Source: Bacteroidota bacterium (GTDB lineage Bacteria; Bacteroidota; Bacteroidia; B-17B0; Aurantibacillaceae). From it: 64,000 nucleotides of DNA. Positions 44,606 to 54,361 of the stretch are shown here, one piece after another. Location: assembly GCA_029237825.1 (NCBI GenBank), contig JAQZBQ010000006.1, positions 1 through 64,000 on the forward strand. Direction: 5' to 3'. Below the pieces are notes generated by a model, which was not told where the DNA came from, did not search any database, and was given only the letters and a program-made list of their open reading frames with translations. The position numbers and the translations under genes were made by a program. The number at the start of each line of letters is the position of its first letter. The first letter of the stretch is position 1.

Positions 44606-46990
44606 TTAAAGCGTTTTATGTCCTAAACCTAACTTTAATTTTCCGGGATAACCGGAATAATTAAGTTTAAGACCTTTAGAATCTTCCTGACTCTTGCCTG
44701 AATTTTTCGGCAAATAATTTTTACTCCGCTTCTTTAAATTACTCCATGGCAACAAAATGTTGATGTTGGAGTTATCTTTAAAATGGTAAATTCCGCTCAT
44801 ATATAAATTCAGAACACTAGATGCAATTTCCATTTCTTTAATGTCCATTTTAAAACCATCTACAATCAAAGTTTCATGAAGTTCGGTAAATGAAATATCT
44901 TCAAAATCCCTGTTCTTAAAAATAAAATTGGAAATATTCTGAAGCGGCTCATAGTTAATCAAACGTCCATCCCTGATTTTAAAATCAATCTTTCCTTTTA
45001 TAGTATTTCCGTCCACTTCCATATTATCGTTCAACTCCATCTTCACATTTGCGCTTAAAGAAATATTCCCGCTCAAATTCTTTCCCTCAATTGCCTTTTG
45101 TCCGAAATTCTCAAACTCTTCGAACATCTGGTTTACGCTGATACTTTCCGTTTGAATAGACGCCTTAATTTTTTTTAAGTCATAAATGCTTCCTGTTGCC
45201 GAAACACTGCCCTTGCACGTTTTTGCGTTCAGCGATTTAATATCCAGAAGTTTATCTTTATAGTAAAGACTGATGGATGCATTGGATGCCTCAACCTTGC
45301 GGATAACTAACTTTTTTACCGCCATAGACACATCAAATTCAAATTTACTTTCATCAGAAAGAAAATTCTGCATTTTATTTTTGGTGGTGTCATTTTCTTC
45401 AACTTCTCTCCCTTTCACGGATTTTTTTAAGTAACCTGTTACATCAAAATAATTACTGCTGGCGTTTAGAGAAGCTTTAAATCCGTTTGCAAACCCAAGA
45501 GTATATTTAACGAAATTATTCACTGATCCTTTTAAAGTAAAATCACCCCCATCCGTTTTTAATGCAAGATTGTCAAATTTAAGCAGGTTATTATTGACGC
45601 TAGCATTCCCGCTAACACAGTATAGATAAGGTTTTCCTTTCTCCTGGTAACAGACATCTGAAAATTTTATCTTTGCTTTTAAGCTCATCGGCTTATCTAA
45701 AAATTCTTCATCATTAAGTTTATTTACAGGACCCCGGTAATTCAATCTTATATTCGCCATTCCCTTAAGATCAAGCGCCTGCGATGGCTTTAGTTTAATC
45801 TTTTTTGCATCAACATCCAGTTGAGCATTTACAACAATGAATGGGTCGGTAAAGTTATGTACTGTTAAAGCTCCATTAAACCCGAAATCATAAATTTTTC
45901 CTGAGAGCGGTTTCAATATCACCTTGGCGTGATCACCATCGCCCATTTTTAACGACGGGTGCAAACTGATAACAGATGCCTGAAAAGCGATATTCGTGTA
46001 GGGAACGCCTGAAGTTCCAATTTCCACATTGTTTTTTGAACTGGATGCATGGATAATGACAATTGGATCCTGCTGCTCGCCAATTTCAACCATGATAAGT
46101 GCTCTGGCGTCAACCGGTTTCTTAACTTTTATTTTGGATAATCCCTTTTTTACTCCCGGGTTTAGCAGTGAGATCACATCTAAATAATTTGCGATAGGGT
46201 TTGCAATACTCAATGTTAAGTGCTTCCGATCCTTTAATTCAACAAAAGCGGATAATGCGTACCGGTGTTTCCCAATTTCCGCGTAAGACGGTTCATGGAT
46301 AAAAATTTCCTTGCGTGGAAAACAGATTCTAGCTTTAAGGTTAAGATCGGCAGGAGTATTGCTTAAAAACGCTCCTTTTTCTTCCCGAAACAATAAACCC
46401 TTAATCAGAACTTGCCCGGTAAGATGTGCATCCATACCATCGGCAAAGTTCTCGAATTTTATCTCGTTGTCTTTAAGCAAAAAGTCAATCTTCTTGCGAT
46501 ACCGTTTATTGAAAAAACAAAAATTTGTTTCGGAAATGTTTACCCGTTTAAGTTCAAACAGAATTGAAGATTGACTGTCCAACACAGAATCTTTTCTGAC
46601 AAATTCATAATTCTTAATCCCGTCCACACCCTTTACAAGGTTAATATTGCCATGTTTAATGGAAATGGAATTAACAATGAACTCTTTGTGAAACAATTTT
46701 TCAATATTAAAGGAAAGCGAAAGGGACTCTGCTTGTAGAAGGATTTCATTGGGTTGCAAATCATTGGCAACAATTATATTGCGAAACTGCAAAGAGGTGT
46801 TTGGCCAATTCGCAAATAATGAAACACGAATAGATTCTGATTTTAGCGTTAACCCGTAATTGTCCTTCAAGCCTGAGATTAGCAGATTGGTGAGTTCCTT
46901 CTTATAAAACGTAACAGTAACAAAGACTGTTCCTATCACTATACATACTAACAGAAAAAGAATTCCTATAATTCTCTTTACAAATTTCAT
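44606..46990 (-). CDS. AsmA-like envelope protein
   Basis: A 794-residue protein with one N-terminal membrane helix (GILFLLVCIVIGTVFVTVTFY) followed by a long beta-rich periplasmic region. It has the AsmA start pattern (LTLKSESIRVSLFANWPNTSLQFRNIIV) and a C-terminal AsmA domain with GKIDFKIRDGRLINYEPLQNI-type residues, given in part as IRDGRLINYEPLQNIS. AsmA-like proteins form bridge-like grooves that carry phospholipid between the two membranes. It appears to be monocistronic. Assignment to a subfamily (AsmA, TamB, YhdP) is not made. Confidence 0.87.
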   Translation of the reverse strand: MKFVKRIIGILFLLVCIVIGTVFVTVTFYKKELTNLLISGLKDNYGLTLKSESIRVSLFANWPNTSLQFRNIIVANDLQPNEILLQAESLSLSFNIEKLFHKEFIVNSISIKHGNINLVKGVDGIKNYEFVRKDSVLDSQSSILFELKRVNISETNFCFFNKRYRKKIDFLLKDNEIKFENFADGMDAHLTGQVLIKGLLFREEKGAFLSNTPADLNLKARICFPRKEIFIHEPSYAEIGKHRYALSAFVELKDRKHLTLSIANPIANYLDVISLLNPGVKKGLSKIKVKKPVDARALIMVEIGEQQDPIVIIHASSSKNNVEIGTSGVPYTNIAFQASVISLHPSLKMGDGDHAKVILKPLSGKIYDFGFNGALTVHNFTDPFIVVNAQLDVDAKKIKLKPSQALDLKGMANIRLNYRGPVNKLNDEEFLDKPMSLKAKIKFSDVCYQEKGKPYLYCVSGNASVNNNLLKFDNLALKTDGGDFTLKGSVNNFVKYTLGFANGFKASLNASSNYFDVTGYLKKSVKGREVEENDTTKNKMQNFLSDESKFEFDVSMAVKKLVIRKVEASNASISLYYKDKLLDIKSLNAKTCKGSVSATGSIYDLKKIKASIQTESISVNQMFEEFENFGQKAIEGKNLSGNISLSANVKMELNDNMEVDGNTIKGKIDFKIRDGRLINYEPLQNISNFIFKNRDFEDISFTELHETLIVDGFKMDIKEMEIASSVLNLYMSGIYHFKDNSNINILLPWSNLKKRSKNYLPKNSGKSQEDSKGLKLNYSGYPGKLKLGLGHKTL

Positions 46991-47087
46991 TTCTCAAAAG
47001 TTACAGTATAAAGAACTAAACTTTTTTATAAAATCTGTTGCATGAAGAAATATAAAATTTATACATTTTACATGAAAGAAAGTCGGA

Positions 47088-47915
47088 CTAGTGAATTCCG
47101 CTGCTTATACTTTCGCGTTTCATAGGATGAATGGAAAGAACAGGAACGTTACTTGATTCAACAATCTTAATCGATGTTGATGCACCACCCATTAATTCGC
47201 CAAAACTCGTATCCTTTTTATTCATGAGAACAATAAGATCGATGTCGTTATTGTTTGCATAGGTTACTATCGCTTCGGCAGGGTTAGTTGAAGGAATAGA
47301 CCGGTTGGTACAGTCGACACCCCTTTCTTTTATAAACTTTTTTACCTGATTTAAATATGGAAGAAGGTTGTTCTCATACTTCTCATCACTTGGATTAAAA
47401 ACAGAAACAATACGAATAGTAGCTTTGTAATATTTTGCTAACTGTACTGCAATGCCTACTTTTTCGCGGCTTTCTGCACTTAAATCAATTGGCATTAAAA
47501 TATTGGAACAACTATTTCTCTGATCTTTCGAACGCATTGTGATAACAGGGCAAGGCGCGTTTTTAATAAACTTGCTCACATTTGTCCCTCCTAAAAAACT
47601 TCGGAAACGCACCTGTGTATCCAAACCTATAACTATCAAGGCACAACCCAGCTCTTCAGCTTTTTTATCAATTAATTCATAAATATCACCTTTCAGGTTA
47701 AGATATTCTGCCGGTTGGCCGCTCTCTTTGATCACTTTAGCAACAATTTCTTCAAGCTCTTTTTCATGTTTATGATTGCTTGCGGGAGACGCGTGCATAA
47801 TGATCATTTTTGCTTTTAAAAATTTAGCAAGGTTGTAGGACTGCTCAATGGCAATTAACGATTGTTTTGAAAAGTCAACCGGAATTAAAATTGAACTATT
47901 TTCCTTTAAAAGCAT
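47088..47915 (-). CDS. Tandem universal stress protein
   Basis: A 275-residue protein with two Usp domains (about 8-137 and 138-270), each with an opening strand (ILIPVDFSKQS and ILMPIDLSAES) and an ending strand (APCPVITMRS and SNVPVLSIHP). The Gly-rich nucleotide loop is GGTNVSKFI in the first and GGASTSIKI in the second, so ATP binding is possible but not canonical. It has its own consensus promoter. Usp proteins respond to starvation and oxidative or redox stress; the position just after the complex I operon may be coincidental. Confidence 0.92.
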   Translation of the reverse strand: MLLKENSSILIPVDFSKQSLIAIEQSYNLAKFLKAKMIIMHASPASNHKHEKELEEIVAKVIKESGQPAEYLNLKGDIYELIDKKAEELGCALIVIGLDTQVRFRSFLGGTNVSKFIKNAPCPVITMRSKDQRNSCSNILMPIDLSAESREKVGIAVQLAKYYKATIRIVSVFNPSDEKYENNLLPYLNQVKKFIKERGVDCTNRSIPSTNPAEAIVTYANNNDIDLIVLMNKKDTSFGELMGGASTSIKIVESSNVPVLSIHPMKRESISSGIH

Positions 47916-47928
47916 ATAGGTGTTTTAA

Positions 47929-47959
47929 CAAAGATAGAATTAATTCGATGAAAGTCAAA
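47929..47959 (-). promoter_or_regulatory. Consensus Bacteroidetes promoter of the usp gene
   Basis: Minus strand: TTTG (47959-47956), exactly 19 bases, TATCTTTG (47936-47929). Both boxes are perfect matches to TTTG-N19-TAnnTTTG. Predicted start near 47923, leader of about 8 bases to the ATG at 47915. It is the best promoter in the window. Confidence 0.75.
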
Positions 47960-48003
47960 TGAAGGCCGATGAATTACCCGATGATTTTTCACTTTGATTA
48001 AAC

Positions 48004-49392
48004 CTAACTAAAAATCTCAATCACAAAATTTGGAACAAGTCCAAGTGCAATGGTTATTAAGGACGAAACAGCTAACAAAAGCGCATGAGAAGTTTCCATA
48101 CGAACATCTTCCTGTGAATCATCTTGTTTAAAATACATGGCGATGATCACTTTAAAATAATAGTAAACCCCCACCGCAGAAGTAATAACCGCAAGAATAA
48201 GTAACCATTTAAAGGACGTTCCGATCAATACAGTGAAAACAAAATACTTCGCAAAAAAACCAGCTGTTACCGGAATACCAGCTAATGAGAGCATGGCGAT
48301 AACCATACACGCTGCAAGAAATGGATGACGCTTGCCTAAGCCATTAAAAGCTTCAATTCCTGAACTCTTACGTGATTTGCTGACATTGTATAAAACAGTA
48401 AAGGCTAAAATAGAACCGATAGAATAAGCTAATGAATAATACAAAATCGCGTTAATACTTGCCCAACCTCTGTTATTTGCAAGAATAGCCATTAACATGA
48501 AAGCGGCGTGGCTGATGCTGGAATAGGCAAGCATTCGCTTTACGCTTTGTTGCGTAGCAGCTGTAATATTTGAAACGATCAAAGACAGTGCAATTACGAC
48601 TGCCAATACATTACTCCAGACTTCACTTACACCGCCAAATACTACCAGGAAAAGGTGCATAAAGGCGGCAAAGGCGGCAGTTTTAACAATTGTACTCATT
48701 AATGCCGTGATAACAGTTGGCGAACCTTCATAAACATCCGGTGCCCAAAAGTGGAATGGTGCCGCACTCACTTTAAACAACATGGCCACAAGCACCATCA
48801 GTACACCCGCATAAAAAAATACAGGTAAGCTGCCCTGGGCCTGGGAAATAAATGAACGGATTGCCATCAAATCAAAACTACCGGTGGCTCCATATATTAA
48901 CGCAATTCCAAATAAAAGAAACCCGGAAGCAAATGAGCCCATGATCAGATACTTAAATCCCGCTTCATTAGATGCCAAATCACGTTTTTTACTAGCCGCC
49001 AAAACATACATTGGGATAGAAAGAATCTCAACTCCCAAAAATAATGTGGTCATGTTGCTGAATGATGTCAACATGATTGCTCCAACTAAAGCAAATAATA
49101 CCAATGCGAAATGATCTGTTACATGATCCTGTTCGAAATAGTCATTTGCTAAGATAAACCAAAAAAAAGCGGTAATCAATATTACGCCACTAAATGCCAA
49201 CGCAACATTATCAAAACGGATCATATTGCTAAACATTGGAATGGTAATGTTGTTATTCCATTCGGTAAAATTTACCAGGTATGCGGCCAGAATTCCAACC
49301 AGGACTAAAGGATACAATATTTTTTTGAATTTAAAAATCTCAGCCAGCATCGCTAAAATTCCTAATCCACTAATGATAAAAAGACCTTTCAT
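48004..49392 (-). CDS. nuoN: NADH-quinone oxidoreductase subunit N
   Basis: Antiporter-like membrane subunit of complex I. The 462-residue protein has about 14 helices, with the family motifs VSAAPFHFWAPDVYEGSP and KRMLAYSSISHAAFMLM containing the key Lys residues of the proton channel. It is the last gene of the nuo operon. It lies 51 bases after nuoM. Confidence 0.95.
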   Translation of the reverse strand: MKGLFIISGLGILAMLAEIFKFKKILYPLVLVGILAAYLVNFTEWNNNITIPMFSNMIRFDNVALAFSGVILITAFFWFILANDYFEQDHVTDHFALVLFALVGAIMLTSFSNMTTLFLGVEILSIPMYVLAASKKRDLASNEAGFKYLIMGSFASGFLLFGIALIYGATGSFDLMAIRSFISQAQGSLPVFFYAGVLMVLVAMLFKVSAAPFHFWAPDVYEGSPTVITALMSTIVKTAAFAAFMHLFLVVFGGVSEVWSNVLAVVIALSLIVSNITAATQQSVKRMLAYSSISHAAFMLMAILANNRGWASINAILYYSLAYSIGSILAFTVLYNVSKSRKSSGIEAFNGLGKRHPFLAACMVIAMLSLAGIPVTAGFFAKYFVFTVLIGTSFKWLLILAVITSAVGVYYYFKVIIAMYFKQDDSQEDVRMETSHALLLAVSSLITIALGLVPNFVIEIFS

Positions 49393-49443
49393 ATTTTAAT
49401 TTGTGAGTTGTTGGTATAAAGAGATTATGCCCTTTTAAAAAAA

Positions 49444-50907
49444 TTATTTGATATACGTTAAAATTACTTTCGTGCCTTCCTCTGCCAGATCATTAAGCGG
49501 TTTTGGGTAAACACCAAAAGCGATGATCGTGAAACAAACGATGTATAATACCCATTTATCTGAAGAGGCTAATGAACCAAATGCCATTGTCGAATCTTTA
49601 CGTTCACCCAGCATAATTGCCTGGTAACTTCTCAACATATAAACAGCACCCAAAATGATCGTTAAGCCCGCAAAAGCCGCGACCCATTGTCCGAACTGAT
49701 AAACTCCATTAATTAATAAAAACTCCCCAACAAAACCATTTGTTAAAGGCAAAGCAACAGAACCAAGCATAATGATCAAAAACAATACAGCAAAGTTCCC
49801 GTTCATGTTTCTAATACCGCCCAATTTATCAAGCTCTCTTGTACCAGTATGACGCATCAGAATATCCGCCACTAAAAACAACCCAACAACATTTACTCCA
49901 TGAGCAAGCATCTGCATAACACCGCCCTGGATTCCCTGCTGATTAACACTCAATATCCCTGCTGCAATTAATCCTACGTGAGCAATGGAAGAGTATGCGA
50001 TTAACCGTTTATAGTCTTTTTGAACAATGGCAATGCAGGATGCGTAAAGAATTCCAAAGACCGACAGGCCAATTACCAAACCTCCCCATTTATTCAATGC
50101 GAGCGGCGCTAAAGGCAACAGCCATTTGATCAAACCAAAAGTACCCATCTTCAACATGATTCCCGATAACAACATCGTTCCCTGCGTAGGAGCAGTTACA
50201 TAGGTATCTGGCTGCCATGTGTGTAGAGGGAAAACAGGCATCTTAATTCCGAATGCGAGAAAAATGCACCAAAAAACAAAAGATTGTTGGTTTAAATTTA
50301 ATGTCTTACCTGCAGAATATAAATCAGTAAGTGCCCATGATTTTATACCTGTATCATAACCCGTGTGATTATAAACATAGATTAATCCAATAAGCATAAA
50401 AAGAGAACCCAATAAGGTATATACAAAAAACTTAAAGGTGATTTTAGCCCGGTTCTCGCCACCCCAAACCAAACAAATGAAATAGATGGGTATCAATGCC
50501 AGTTCCCAGAATACATAAAATAAAAAACCGTCGTTGGCGGTAAAAACCCCGATCAATGCCATTTGCATGAGCAATACCAAACCATAAAATGAATTGGGTT
50601 TTTCATAAGTGGTATTAAAAGAGGATAAAATAATTAACGGAACCAAAAACGTAGTAAGTAACACCATTAATAGTGATAAGGCATCAATACTTACCGCAAA
50701 ATGTATCCCAAGAGATTCTACCCACGAACAATTTAAAAGAAGATTGGAACTATCAGGGTTGTGTTTGTACTGGAACAATGCCACTAATGATACTATAAAT
50801 TCAACCGCTGATAACCCTAAGGCCAGAGTTCTGCTTGTGTTTCCTTTTGAAAAGAAAACCAGGAAAGCTGCAATGAGTGGTATAATTATTAATAAGCCAA
50901 CTAACAT
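49444..50907 (-). CDS. nuoM: NADH-quinone oxidoreductase subunit M
   Basis: Antiporter-like proton-pumping subunit. The 487-residue protein has about 14 helices, the channel Glu in the FWELALIPIYFI segment, and the motifs PVFPLHTWQPDTYVTAPT and KRLIAYSSIAHVGLIAAG. Length is normal for NuoM. It sits between nuoL (20 bases) and nuoN. Confidence 0.96.
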   Translation of the reverse strand: MLVGLLIIIPLIAAFLVFFSKGNTSRTLALGLSAVEFIVSLVALFQYKHNPDSSNLLLNCSWVESLGIHFAVSIDALSLLMVLLTTFLVPLIILSSFNTTYEKPNSFYGLVLLMQMALIGVFTANDGFLFYVFWELALIPIYFICLVWGGENRAKITFKFFVYTLLGSLFMLIGLIYVYNHTGYDTGIKSWALTDLYSAGKTLNLNQQSFVFWCIFLAFGIKMPVFPLHTWQPDTYVTAPTQGTMLLSGIMLKMGTFGLIKWLLPLAPLALNKWGGLVIGLSVFGILYASCIAIVQKDYKRLIAYSSIAHVGLIAAGILSVNQQGIQGGVMQMLAHGVNVVGLFLVADILMRHTGTRELDKLGGIRNMNGNFAVLFLIIMLGSVALPLTNGFVGEFLLINGVYQFGQWVAAFAGLTIILGAVYMLRSYQAIMLGERKDSTMAFGSLASSDKWVLYIVCFTIIAFGVYPKPLNDLAEEGTKVILTYIK

Positions 50908-50927
50908 ATATTCTTTTTATTATTTAA

Positions 50928-52817
50928 TTATTTTATGAATGTGAAAAATAAAATGGCAATAATTCCCAATACCATACCGAAAATGTAAAAACCAATATGG
51001 CCTGTCTGACCTTTTTTAACGACAGAACTTACCCCATTTACAGCACTTCCCACCCCGTTAACAATTCCATCTACAAACTGTAAATCCATGAATTTATAAA
51101 ACGCAATTGCGATGACGTCTAACGGTTTACGAATTAAAGCATCATAAATTTCATCAACGTAATATTTATTATAGATCAATTTTTTAACACCGGTAAGTTT
51201 TGCATCGTTAGCTTCAGGAAGCACTTTATTCTTTATATAAACCATGTAAGCAAAGAAAATAGTTGCAAGCGCGGCTAAGGTTGCAATGATCATCAAAGTC
51301 CACTCTTTAGTGTGACTAAGTATAATGGGGTTTTTGTGGGCAATAATTGGGTCAAGGTGATGATGAAACCAGTTTGATGTTCCCCAGAATTCAGGAAGTC
51401 CCAACAAACCGCCGAAAACCGACAAAATCGCTAATACAATTAGTGGAATGGTCATTGAAGCGGGCGACTCGTGTAAATGGTGTTCCTGTTCATGTGTGCC
51501 TCTGAATTTTCCAAAGAATGTCAGGAAAAATAACCGGAACATATAAAATGCTGTTAAAATCGATGCAATTTGGCCAAAGAACCAAAGTGTTTGGCTATGC
51601 TCATATGTATGAGCCAGGATTTCATCTTTGGAGAAGAATCCGGACAATAATGGGAACCCGCTTATGGCAAGCGTTCCGATTGCCATTACCTTTCCGGTTA
51701 TAGGCAAATGCTTCCACAATCCGCCCATTTTACGCATATCCTGTTCACCGCCCATGGCATGAATTACAGAACCTGCCCCAAGGAATAATAAAGCTTTGAA
51801 AAATGCATGTGTTGTTACATGAAACACTGATGAACTATAAGCACCAACACCCAAACCAAGGAACATTAAACCCAACTGTGATACCGTTGAATAAGCAAGC
51901 ACTTTCTTTATGTCGTTTTGAAATAACCCAATCGTGGCTGCAAATAAGGCCGTAGCAACCCCTACAATTGCAACAACCTGTGATGCTTCTTCAGACATGG
52001 AGTAAAAAACATTTGAACGAACAATCATATATATCCCGGCAGTGACCATGGTAGCGGCGTGAATTAATGCCGATACCGGTGTTGGGCCAGCCATCGCGTC
52101 GGGCAACCAGGTATACAATGGAAGTTGTGCTGATTTGCCCATGGCGCCGATAAACAATAACAATGCAATTGCAGTTACTGTAGCATTATTGCCACTTGAT
52201 GCAATTGCAAATACATCATTGAAGGATACGCTTCCGAAAGTGATAAAAATTAAAATTATTCCAAGAAGAAAACCCAAATCCCCTACCCGGTTCATGATAA
52301 AAGCTTTCTTGGCAGCGTTGTTGTAGGCCGTATTTTTAAACCAGAAACCGATCAATAAATAAGAACATAAACCAACACCTTCCCAGCCAACAAACATAAT
52401 CAGGTAATTATTTCCAAGCACCAGAAGTAACATGAAAAATACAAACAAATTGAGGTATGTAAAGAACCGCGCAAAACCCTCATCATCGTGCATGTAGCCC
52501 ATAGAATAAATATGGATTAAAAATCCAATCCCTGTTATGATCAACAAAAACCACGATGATAACGGATCAACCAAAAACTCAAACGGTATTTTTAATGTGT
52601 CGGAATTAATCCAGGAAAACAAAGGAACGATATGTGAGTTCATATCATGATTTCCTTTAAGTTCAATGAATATCAATACAGAAACAACAAAGGATGCGAA
52701 AACTGAAAAACTGGCAATCCAGCCAGACGCATTCTTACTGATTTTCTTTCCGAAAAATCCGTTAATTATAAATCCTAATAAAGGGAAGAGTGGTATTAGT
52801 GCTACTAATTTGATCAT
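50928..52817 (-). CDS. nuoL: NADH-quinone oxidoreductase subunit L
   Basis: Largest antiporter-like subunit at the tip of the membrane arm. The 629 residues include the 14-helix core with WEGVGLCSYLLIGFW, PTPVSALIHAATMVTAG and KKVLAYSTVSQLGLMF. The extra C-terminal part would hold the long lateral helix and its anchor helix (last residues 605-629). It is preceded by nuoK with three bases between. Confidence 0.97.
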   Translation of the reverse strand: MIKLVALIPLFPLLGFIINGFFGKKISKNASGWIASFSVFASFVVSVLIFIELKGNHDMNSHIVPLFSWINSDTLKIPFEFLVDPLSSWFLLIITGIGFLIHIYSMGYMHDDEGFARFFTYLNLFVFFMLLLVLGNNYLIMFVGWEGVGLCSYLLIGFWFKNTAYNNAAKKAFIMNRVGDLGFLLGIILIFITFGSVSFNDVFAIASSGNNATVTAIALLLFIGAMGKSAQLPLYTWLPDAMAGPTPVSALIHAATMVTAGIYMIVRSNVFYSMSEEASQVVAIVGVATALFAATIGLFQNDIKKVLAYSTVSQLGLMFLGLGVGAYSSSVFHVTTHAFFKALLFLGAGSVIHAMGGEQDMRKMGGLWKHLPITGKVMAIGTLAISGFPLLSGFFSKDEILAHTYEHSQTLWFFGQIASILTAFYMFRLFFLTFFGKFRGTHEQEHHLHESPASMTIPLIVLAILSVFGGLLGLPEFWGTSNWFHHHLDPIIAHKNPIILSHTKEWTLMIIATLAALATIFFAYMVYIKNKVLPEANDAKLTGVKKLIYNKYYVDEIYDALIRKPLDVIAIAFYKFMDLQFVDGIVNGVGSAVNGVSSVVKKGQTGHIGFYIFGMVLGIIAILFFTFIK

Positions 52818-52820
52818 ATA

Positions 52821-53132
52821 CTAGTTCTTTAATCTGCTTAATAAATCAATGTCAATACTTTTGAAATTGCGGTACACCATCGATAAGATGGCCAATCCAA
52901 CAGCAACTTCAGCAGCTGCAACAGCCATAATAAAAAAAACAAATACCTGGCCTGATGCGTCATTGTGTAATGTTGAAAAAGCAACCAATAGAAGATTAAC
53001 TGCATTTAGCATCAATTCAATGCACATGAAAATAATAATTGCATTTCTGCGGGCCATAACACCAATAACACCAATGATGAACAGCACGGCACTTAACATG
53101 ATGTAGAAATTAATTGGAATTCCGTTTAACAT
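52821..53132 (-). CDS. nuoK: NADH-quinone oxidoreductase subunit K
   Basis: A 103-residue membrane subunit with three helices. The conserved Glu of the proton path is in [12 protein letters not shown] (about residue 36) and the second in the [11 protein letters not shown] helix (about residue 72). Size is typical. Confidence 0.97.
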   Translation of the reverse strand: MLNGIPINFYIMLSAVLFIIGVIGVMARRNAIIIFMCIELMLNAVNLLLVAFSTLHNDASGQVFVFFIMAVAAAEVAVGLAILSMVYRNFKSIDIDLLSRLKN

Positions 53133-53152
53133 ATACTTTTTACGTTTATAGA

Positions 53153-53692
53153 TTAAGAATTAGAAGTTTCTTTTGCGTTGATGTTTGTATCGCGTTTTCC
53201 AATCATAATGGCACCCACTAAAGCGGCCAATAATAAGATGGAAACAATTTCAAACGGAAATAGGAATTCAGTGAAAAGTACCTGCCCGAGGCTTTTAACC
53301 ATACCAATCTGTGAAGCTCCGCTTTGAACCAGTTGCAGTTGCTCGGCACCACGTAAGGCGCCCACCATAACAAACAGTAATACACCACCAACTATTCCGG
53401 CGATAAACCGTGTTCCAATGTGTTTTTGAGGTTCTGTATCCGCGTTTAAATTCATTAACATGATAATAAATAAAAACAGAACCATGATGGCGCCGGCATA
53501 AACCACAATATGAACGATTGCAAGGAATTGCGCGTTCAGCAATAAATAATGCCCTGCAATACAGAAAAACGTAAGTACCAAATATAACACCGAATTAACC
53601 GGGTTACGGGTAAAAACCACCATAAGCGCGAACATAATAGCAAGGAATGATAGTATTCCGAAGAGCCATTGTGTGATTGTGTATCCTAACAT
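53153..53692 (-). CDS. nuoJ: NADH-quinone oxidoreductase subunit J
   Basis: A 179-residue membrane subunit with five helices, containing the [19 protein letters not shown] segment that forms the flexible third helix of the family. I chose the ATG at 53692 ([12 protein letters not shown]) because it starts at the first helix; an ATG at 53719 would add nine polar residues. Flanked by nuoI and nuoK. Confidence 0.95.
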   Translation of the reverse strand: MLGYTITQWLFGILSFLAIMFALMVVFTRNPVNSVLYLVLTFFCIAGHYLLLNAQFLAIVHIVVYAGAIMVLFLFIIMLMNLNADTEPQKHIGTRFIAGIVGGVLLFVMVGALRGAEQLQLVQSGASQIGMVKSLGQVLFTEFLFPFEIVSILLLAALVGAIMIGKRDTNINAKETSNS

Positions 53693-53746
53693 ATAATTCT
53701 TTTGTTTTGTTATGGTCAAGAGATTATCCCTAAACCTGACTACATA

Positions 53747-54349
53747 TTAATGTTTGTTTCCTTTATCTAATTTTTTATCAAATAACTCATTATGCTTTAA
53801 TCCAGGGATTTTCTTGAAAGCTAATACCTCAGGAGTCTGGCGTTTCGTTACGTCAATGCGCTGATCTATTTTCTCTACCAGTTTATCTTTTCCGTAAATA
53901 AAATCCCTGCGTTCAAATTCGGTATCTACTAAACGATCCGTTAAGAAGATTGCTTCCTTTGGACAGGCTTCTTCGCATAAACCACAGAAGATGCAACGCA
54001 GCATATCAATTTCATAAGTCGCAGCGTACTTTTCTTCACGATATAAATGTTCTTCCCCTTTTTTACGTTCGCCACTTGTCATCGTAATTGCTTCCGCAGG
54101 GCATGCCACCGCACACATCCCGCATGATGTACATCGCTCTGCCCCATTTTCGTCACGCTTTAAAACATGCTGACCGCGGAACACAGGTGCAATTGGCCTC
54201 TTTTGTTCCGGATAGTTGATTGTTGGCGATTTTTTGAATAAATGACTCGCCGTGATCATCATTCCTTTAGCAATAGCCGGCAAATAAAGCTTTTCAGCAA
54301 AACTCTGCTCTTTTTTTGAAACTACTACTTTTCTATTTGTTAATTGCAT
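53747..54349 (-). CDS. nuoI: NADH-quinone oxidoreductase subunit I
   Basis: Peripheral-arm subunit with two [4Fe-4S] clusters (N6a and N6b), bound by CTSCGMCAVACP and CIFCGLCEEACP. The 200-residue protein has an amphipathic N-terminal part (residues 1-50, somewhat longer than in E. coli) and a charged C-terminal extension after the second cluster. It passes electrons to NuoB. Confidence 0.97.
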   Translation of the reverse strand: MQLTNRKVVVSKKEQSFAEKLYLPAIAKGMMITASHLFKKSPTINYPEQKRPIAPVFRGQHVLKRDENGAERCTSCGMCAVACPAEAITMTSGERKKGEEHLYREEKYAATYEIDMLRCIFCGLCEEACPKEAIFLTDRLVDTEFERRDFIYGKDKLVEKIDQRIDVTKRQTPEVLAFKKIPGLKHNELFDKKLDKGNKH

Positions 54350-54361
54350 TTTTACTCCTTT

